Below are positions 20,352 through 22,767 of a stretch of 22,767 nucleotides of DNA, piece after piece. A program made the position numbers and the translations under genes. The number at the start of each line of letters is the position of its first letter. The stretch's first letter is position 1. The notes beneath the pieces were generated by a model. It had not been told where the DNA came from, searched no databases, and worked only from the letters and a program-made list of their open reading frames with translations. The stretch spans positions 1 through 22,767 of IMG/VR virus record IMGVR_UViG_3300012988_000130. One strand, given 5' to 3'. Origin of the DNA: a virus.

Positions 20352-22767
20352 TTACTGAAGGTCGTCGTTAGACAGGTACCTGTTCATGAGTTCGTTGAAT
20401 GCGATGTTGGAGTTGGCGAGCCCCATTCGGAACTGGCCCCACGCATATCCGATGTCGGCAGACTCTCCGATGGGAGTGATCCCATCAGCGGCGTAGGAAA
20501 CCTGACTAGCCCCTCGCTGCTTGAGCGCCTTCTTGAACATCGCACGCCCTGCCAGGTACTGCTGGAGTACCGGCATCTCCCGACGCATCGGGTCGTTCAT
20601 CAGCTTCTCGTCCTTGAGTGCAATCTCGAACGAGCGTATGCGGCTCTGAACCTTGCCACGATCGGTGACATTGAATGCCTCTCCCCATGCGGGGTACTGC
20701 TGAGACGTTCCATCCACCAGGTTTTTCCTGGCCTGGTTGAGCTGTTCGGCTCCCGATTCACTGTAGGACTTGAAGCCATTGCGAATGAGCAGATAGTCCA
20801 GATACATCTTCCCGGCCTTGTACTGATTCCAGCCGGTAGAGATCTGGTTCTGCTCAATGGCGTGCTCCGCAGGGATTTTCTCCCGAGCCTTCTCGGCTCC
20901 GAAGTTCTGCTCCATCTGCTTCGCATATACGGCGGAGGAGAAAGGACCTCCGTTGTAGACATCGCCCACCCAGAAGGCAGCCATGTCAGGGTCGGCAGAA
21001 ATCTCGTCCTTGTACTTCTCTGCCTGCTGGTCAGCGCTGATGGTGGCAGCAATTCCCATTGACTTGGACAGGGAGGCAGTGAAGCCCGAGTAGTCCGCCC
21101 CGAACTTGGCAAGGAACCTGTCATTGGCAGTCTCAGGATCAATCTTCTTGAGCTGAGAGAGCTGGTCGACAAAGAACTGGTACGGCGTTCCGGTGAGGGG
21201 AGTCTGCTGCGTCTGAGCAGGAGATCCCCACGCCTCCAGGAAGTCCAGGAAGAGGAACTGCTTGGCCTCTTGCTCGATCTCCTTGGGTGAGAACTTAGTG
21301 CCGTTCTCGTGGAACTCCATCTGCTTCTTGTTCCAGATTGCCAGGTAAGCCTTCTGGTATGCCTCGTTGTCCGGGTCATCACCCTGATACGCAGCCCAGA
21401 GGCTGCGCATGTACTTCGGAGTGATGGCCTCAGTCATTGAGCCAGAAGGTCCGTAGGGCAGGATCTTGGACCACTGAAGGAACTCTCCAGTCGAAGGCGC
21501 CGCCTTAGCGAGCGCCGTACCAGCCACCTGAACCATAGGTCCAGAGCCAGGGTTCCACCAAGGATCCCCAGGTAGGATGGTGTTCATGGCCTGAAGCTTG
21601 ATCGGAACAGTGCCGCTACCCTTCTCCGCCCATGGGGCTTTGAGATGAAGCGTCCTGTCCTGGATCGGAACGAACTTCCTGCCGATCACCTTAGCCGTCC
21701 CCGGAATAGGATGGCCCTTCTTGTCCAGCTTATACGTAGTCGGGTCTACAATGTCCGCATAGCCATCCTGGCCAACCAGGTTGCCCTGAGCATCGGTCAC
21801 CATGTTGGCTGCGACCGGGGCATTGTAGATCTGAGCAATCCTGCCGAGGGCCTGTGGCTTCTCAGCGATCAGCCCACCCCATCGGGCAAGGCCGTCAGCG
21901 TGAGCCGAGTAGAACGGAGCTATGAACCGAAGGGCCTCGGATGCCGAAGTCCTTGTAGGGTCATAGACGATCTGAGCCATATCCTTGCGAGCCATCTTGT
22001 CCGACTTCAGCATGAGCTGATTCAGCTCTTCCGGAGTCAGGTGATCCGTCTTGCCCTGAGACATACGGACTCGAAGCTCACCATCGATCAGCTCCTTCAT
22101 CCGCCCTTCCTGGAACTTGACGTACACAGGGTTCCGGGACATGACCGAAGAAGGAATGGCACCCAGCCTCTTGAAGCCGTTCTTAATGGCGGCATCGAGG
22201 ATGTTGCCAGGCTGGTGCTTGCCCCACAATGCAGTCTTGTCCAGAACTTCCTGGCCGTGAACAACCGGGAAGTCATTGGGCGGGATTGCCTTGTGGAGGT
22301 CGGCCTTGGTGAGGTCTTCACCGTCAAGCAGCTTCTGTCGCAGGCCAGTGTCCTCGGGAAGGTACTTGTCCAGAGTGAGCCTGATCTTTTTGATCAGTTC
22401 CTCGGGGTCCTTTCCCTGTCCGCCGATGTCCTTCAGATGCTGCTTGCCAGCAGGCGTTGCAAAGTACCTACGGGCGGCTTCGCCCGTAGAGTCCTGCATG
22501 ACCAGCCGGAAACCTTCATCCTGAGCGAACTGACGGTTGAGGGCATTGAGCCATTCAGCCATGTGCTGCGGCTGATCGGGAGTGATGTAGTCCCAGGAGC
22601 CGGAGCGGATAAGCCGCTCCTTGTCCACAGCCTCAGCCCTGGCGTAAATGGCGGACGCCGCAACGTCCCCCTCCGCGTCGAACTGAGAGCGGGCAATCGG
22701 GTTGGCCCACTCCTTGGAGAACGCCTGAGGCACCGTGTAGCCACGGTACTGAAAGGACTTCTCTCCG
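20352..22767 (-). CDS. Giant virion protein, C-terminal about 805 aa (N-terminus outside window)
   Basis: The frame is open to the right edge, continuing upstream of an internal GTG at 22733 as GEKSFQYRGYTV. That GTG has no good SD, so the true start lies outside. The visible part is mostly helical: HMAEWLNALNRQFAQDEGF, then EALRFIAPFYSAHADGLARW, GRIAQIYNAPVAANMV, a beta-turn insertion with PTTYKLDKKGHPIPG, and a long charged helical C-terminus ending in MNRYLSNDDLQ. The FIAPFYSAHADGLARW segment recurs in giant actinophage structural proteins. A role as a T7 gp16-like channel or ejection protein is inferred from size and neighbours. No catalytic motif is recognised here. Confidence 0.6.
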   Translation of the reverse strand, partial: GEKSFQYRGYTVPQAFSKEWANPIARSQFDAEGDVAASAIYARAEAVDKERLIRSGSWDYITPDQPQHMAEWLNALNRQFAQDEGFRLVMQDSTGEAARRYFATPAGKQHLKDIGGQGKDPEELIKKIRLTLDKYLPEDTGLRQKLLDGEDLTKADLHKAIPPNDFPVVHGQEVLDKTALWGKHQPGNILDAAIKNGFKRLGAIPSSVMSRNPVYVKFQEGRMKELIDGELRVRMSQGKTDHLTPEELNQLMLKSDKMARKDMAQIVYDPTRTSASEALRFIAPFYSAHADGLARWGGLIAEKPQALGRIAQIYNAPVAANMVTDAQGNLVGQDGYADIVDPTTYKLDKKGHPIPGTAKVIGRKFVPIQDRTLHLKAPWAEKGSGTVPIKLQAMNTILPGDPWWNPGSGPMVQVAGTALAKAAPSTGEFLQWSKILPYGPSGSMTEAITPKYMRSLWAAYQGDDPDNEAYQKAYLAIWNKKQMEFHENGTKFSPKEIEQEAKQFLFLDFLEAWGSPAQTQQTPLTGTPYQFFVDQLSQLKKIDPETANDRFLAKFGADYSGFTASLSKSMGIAATISADQQAEKYKDEISADPDMAAFWVGDVYNGGPFSSAVYAKQMEQNFGAEKAREKIPAEHAIEQNQISTGWNQYKAGKMYLDYLLIRNGFKSYSESGAEQLNQARKNLVDGTSQQYPAWGEAFNVTDRGKVQSRIRSFEIALKDEKLMNDPMRREMPVLQQYLAGRAMFKKALKQRGASQVSYAADGITPIGESADIGYAWGQFRMGLANSNIAFNELMNRYLSNDDLQ

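Noticed and set aside
19410-21062. Long + strand frames (261 and 249 aa) opposite the virion genes
   Set aside because: Both mirror real leftward genes, and no domain, SD or operon context supports them.
22731-22733. GTG as the start of the giant protein
   Set aside because: No SD upstream, and the frame stays open to the window edge, so it is an internal codon.
1-22767. CRISPR array, insertion sequence or transposase
   Set aside because: No regularly spaced repeats, terminal inverted repeats or transposase motifs were seen on either strand.

Overview
The window is a 22.8 kb piece of a double-stranded DNA phage genome, most probably a virulent actinobacteriophage with a Streptomyces-like host. 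The reasons are moderately high GC by eye, GTG starts with overlapping stop/start codons, an N4-gp56-type major capsid protein, and small virion protein types I recognise from actinophages (a 'CPTKDHRTFGECMR'-type protein; fibre N-termini of the 'WDVPVNAAF' kind). The host assignment is inference. No integrase, repressor, portal, terminase or conventional endolysin is visible.

Layout. Positions 1-4763 carry a tightly packed rightward (+) early/replication block: the C-terminal end of a RecA-fold helicase/ATPase, a run of very small Cys/His-rich proteins, an HNH endonuclease VII-like nuclease, a primase split into a CHC2-like zinc-binding protein and a TOPRIM protein, several small unknown proteins, a DUF1599-like nucleotide-modification-associated protein, a one-helix membrane peptide and small zinc-ribbon peptides. 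A strong bidirectional terminator at 4772-4817 separates this block from the leftward (-) late operon, which fills the rest of the window.

Read in its own direction (right to left), the late operon encodes: a very large virion protein that runs off the right edge; a 309-aa virion protein; a NlpC/P60 peptidase fusion; an SLT/goose-lysozyme-like transglycosylase fusion; a 352-aa coiled-coil protein; a tRNA-Trp(CCA); scaffold; major capsid protein; a hairpin; a decoration-like protein; a Gly-rich tail protein; an SGNH esterase; a Lys/Ala-rich histone-like protein; several small proteins; two beta-rich structural proteins; a head-tail adaptor; a fibre; a nozzle-like protein; a TM/coiled-coil protein; a free-standing peptidoglycan-binding protein; and a holin. 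I see no tape measure and no tail-assembly chaperone frameshift, so a short-tailed (podovirus-like) particle is the best reading.

How it fits together. The + block replicates DNA (helicase, primase) and resolves or processes it (HNH). The - block builds the head, a short tail and a set of putative ejection proteins. Two of these carry different cell-wall hydrolases on the same duplicated C-terminal module. This paired-hydrolase arrangement is the most interesting protein feature. Next come the flanked tRNA-Trp inside the late operon, a 52-nt duplication whose only differences are synonymous, and the 149-nt out-of-frame overlap of the two primase genes.
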